DNA from: CAVVEC01 sp963770485
Lineage (GTDB): Bacteria; Acidobacteriota; Terriglobia; Terriglobales; Acidobacteriaceae
Direction: 5' to 3'
DNA length: 64,000 nucleotides
Assembly: GCA_963770485.1 (NCBI GenBank)
Contig: CAVYPX010000009.1
Coordinates: 806,001-870,000 of the forward strand
Both the position numbers and the translations under genes were made by a program. Below the pieces are notes generated by a model, which saw nothing but the letters and a program-made list of their open reading frames with translations, made no database searches and was not told the origin of the DNA. This document shows positions 63,461-64,000 of the stretch, in pieces; within the stretch, counting starts at the first letter, position 1; the number at the start of each line of letters is the position of its first letter.

Positions 63461-64000
63461 CTAGATATCGCCTTGCTTGCCGCGGGTGTGCACATAGACG
63501 AGGGCAAAGGTCGACCCCGTTCCTTTGTCGGCCGCCTCGATAGCCACCTCGTGCTGGTTATCTTCGGTGCCCACCTTCAATTCGATGACGTTGCCCGTAT
63601 TGTCGTCATCACACTTGACCGCTTTGGACCCATTGGAATGGTTCTTACCGGAGTTCGAATGAATATCGCCGCCGTGCTCGTGGGTGCGGCACTCAATCAC
63701 ATCGCCGTACTTCTTCAACTTCTCCCGGTAGTAGGCAACGATTTTGCCAACGGAGTCGTCAGAGTCATACCTTGCGATCACCAGCTTCATGGCAAATGCT
63801 TCGGTGGCAATACCGAGGTTGGCGTTACTGCTGTCCTTGTCGTCGTGTCTAAGCCGTGCGCCGGGATAAAGAGGCAATCCGATGGCGCGGGCGTCGGCGT
63901 CGTTGCCCAGGTGCAGATCGCCAACTGAGCTGCGAATGTCAAAGTGGTCTTGCCCCGCCTTCTCCGTTTCCTGGGCCCGGACGCCGAGGGCGAGTGCCAG
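63461..64000 (-). CDS. Secreted hypothetical protein, partial
   Basis: The frame runs off the window; 179 residues are seen. The first visible residues LALALGVRAQE look like a signal peptide end. The mature part holds DLHLGNDADARAIGLPLYPG and later KIVAYYREKLKKYG, then an Asn/His/Asp-rich loop (HEHGGDIHSNSGKNHSNGSK). No family recognised. The N terminus lies beyond base 64000. Confidence 0.7.
   Translation of the reverse strand: MALALGVRAQETEKAGQDHFDIRSSVGDLHLGNDADARAIGLPLYPGARLRHDDKDSSNANLGIATEAFAMKLVIARYDSDDSVGKIVAYYREKLKKYGDVIECRTHEHGGDIHSNSGKNHSNGSKAVKCDDDNTGNVIELKVGTEDNQHEVAIEAADKGTGSTFALVYVHTRGKQGDI

Overview
The window looks like a chromosome segment of an Acidobacteriota bacterium, probably in or near the Koribacter/Terriglobia group. 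The evidence is gene content: a VWFA-type acidobacterial protein (49218-50204), a GloVer-repeat protein, a FecR/DUF6600 protein, a sedolisin with pro-kumamolisin domain, a swivel-first aconitase and several families of palindromic intergenic repeats. Base composition is moderately GC-rich. No rRNA, tRNA, CRISPR array, prophage or full insertion sequence was seen. The species is not determinable from this sequence alone.

Layout. 1-9.3 kb: end of rsmE, a UvrD-type helicase-nuclease, a tiny lysine-rich peptide unit, thiolase, a PAS histidine kinase and a YifB/ComM ATPase. 9.3-14.3 kb: secreted hypotheticals and a sedolisin peptidase. 14.3-20.2 kb: an omega-like small protein, rho, an RHH-like regulator with a small membrane protein, MscS, and a Fur-family regulator with a beta-barrel protein and a c-type cytochrome. 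20.2-33.1 kb: membrane pyrophosphatase, an orphan VapC, an M20 peptidase, alpha/beta hydrolase, glycerate kinase, GloVer protein, an MBL hydrolase, a 3-hydroxyisobutyrate dehydrogenase-like enzyme and an ABC-2 exporter. 33.4-42.6 kb: acyl desaturase, a two-component system, a secreted MBL hydrolase, a PQQ-type propeller, a BrnT toxin-antitoxin pair, Nudix and GNAT proteins. 42.7-54.8 kb: lon, FecR/DUF6600 protein, fused MoaD-MoaE, VWFA protein, Hfq-like protein, a frameshifted inositol monophosphatase, DUF1684 protein and aconitase. 54.8-64 kb: PadR with its HAAS-type partner, ferredoxin, recO, glyQ, a SpoIIE-type phosphatase, the pyrR-pyrB-pyrC cluster, a zinc-ribbon membrane protein and a partial secreted protein.

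Regulation visible in the DNA. A HAIR-like inverted repeat (HspR type) sits directly before lon. Three inverted repeats resembling the Streptomyces Nur box surround the Fur-family gene and its downstream operon. Palindromes lie in the promoters of the padR, RHH-like and brnT genes. Several genes have a -10 hexamer only 6-9 nt before the start codon and no Shine-Dalgarno, which suggests leaderless mRNAs. Four good intrinsic terminators are present.

Most notable items: a complete miniature transcription unit for a 15-residue Lys/Ala peptide (3645-3837); two copies of a MITE-like element with 19-bp terminal inverted repeats and apparent 8-9 bp target duplications (39500-39690, 45824-45967); the Nur-like box set; the lon HAIR site; a VapC whose antitoxin is reduced to a 26-codon tail; and a likely one-base frameshift in the inositol monophosphatase gene.
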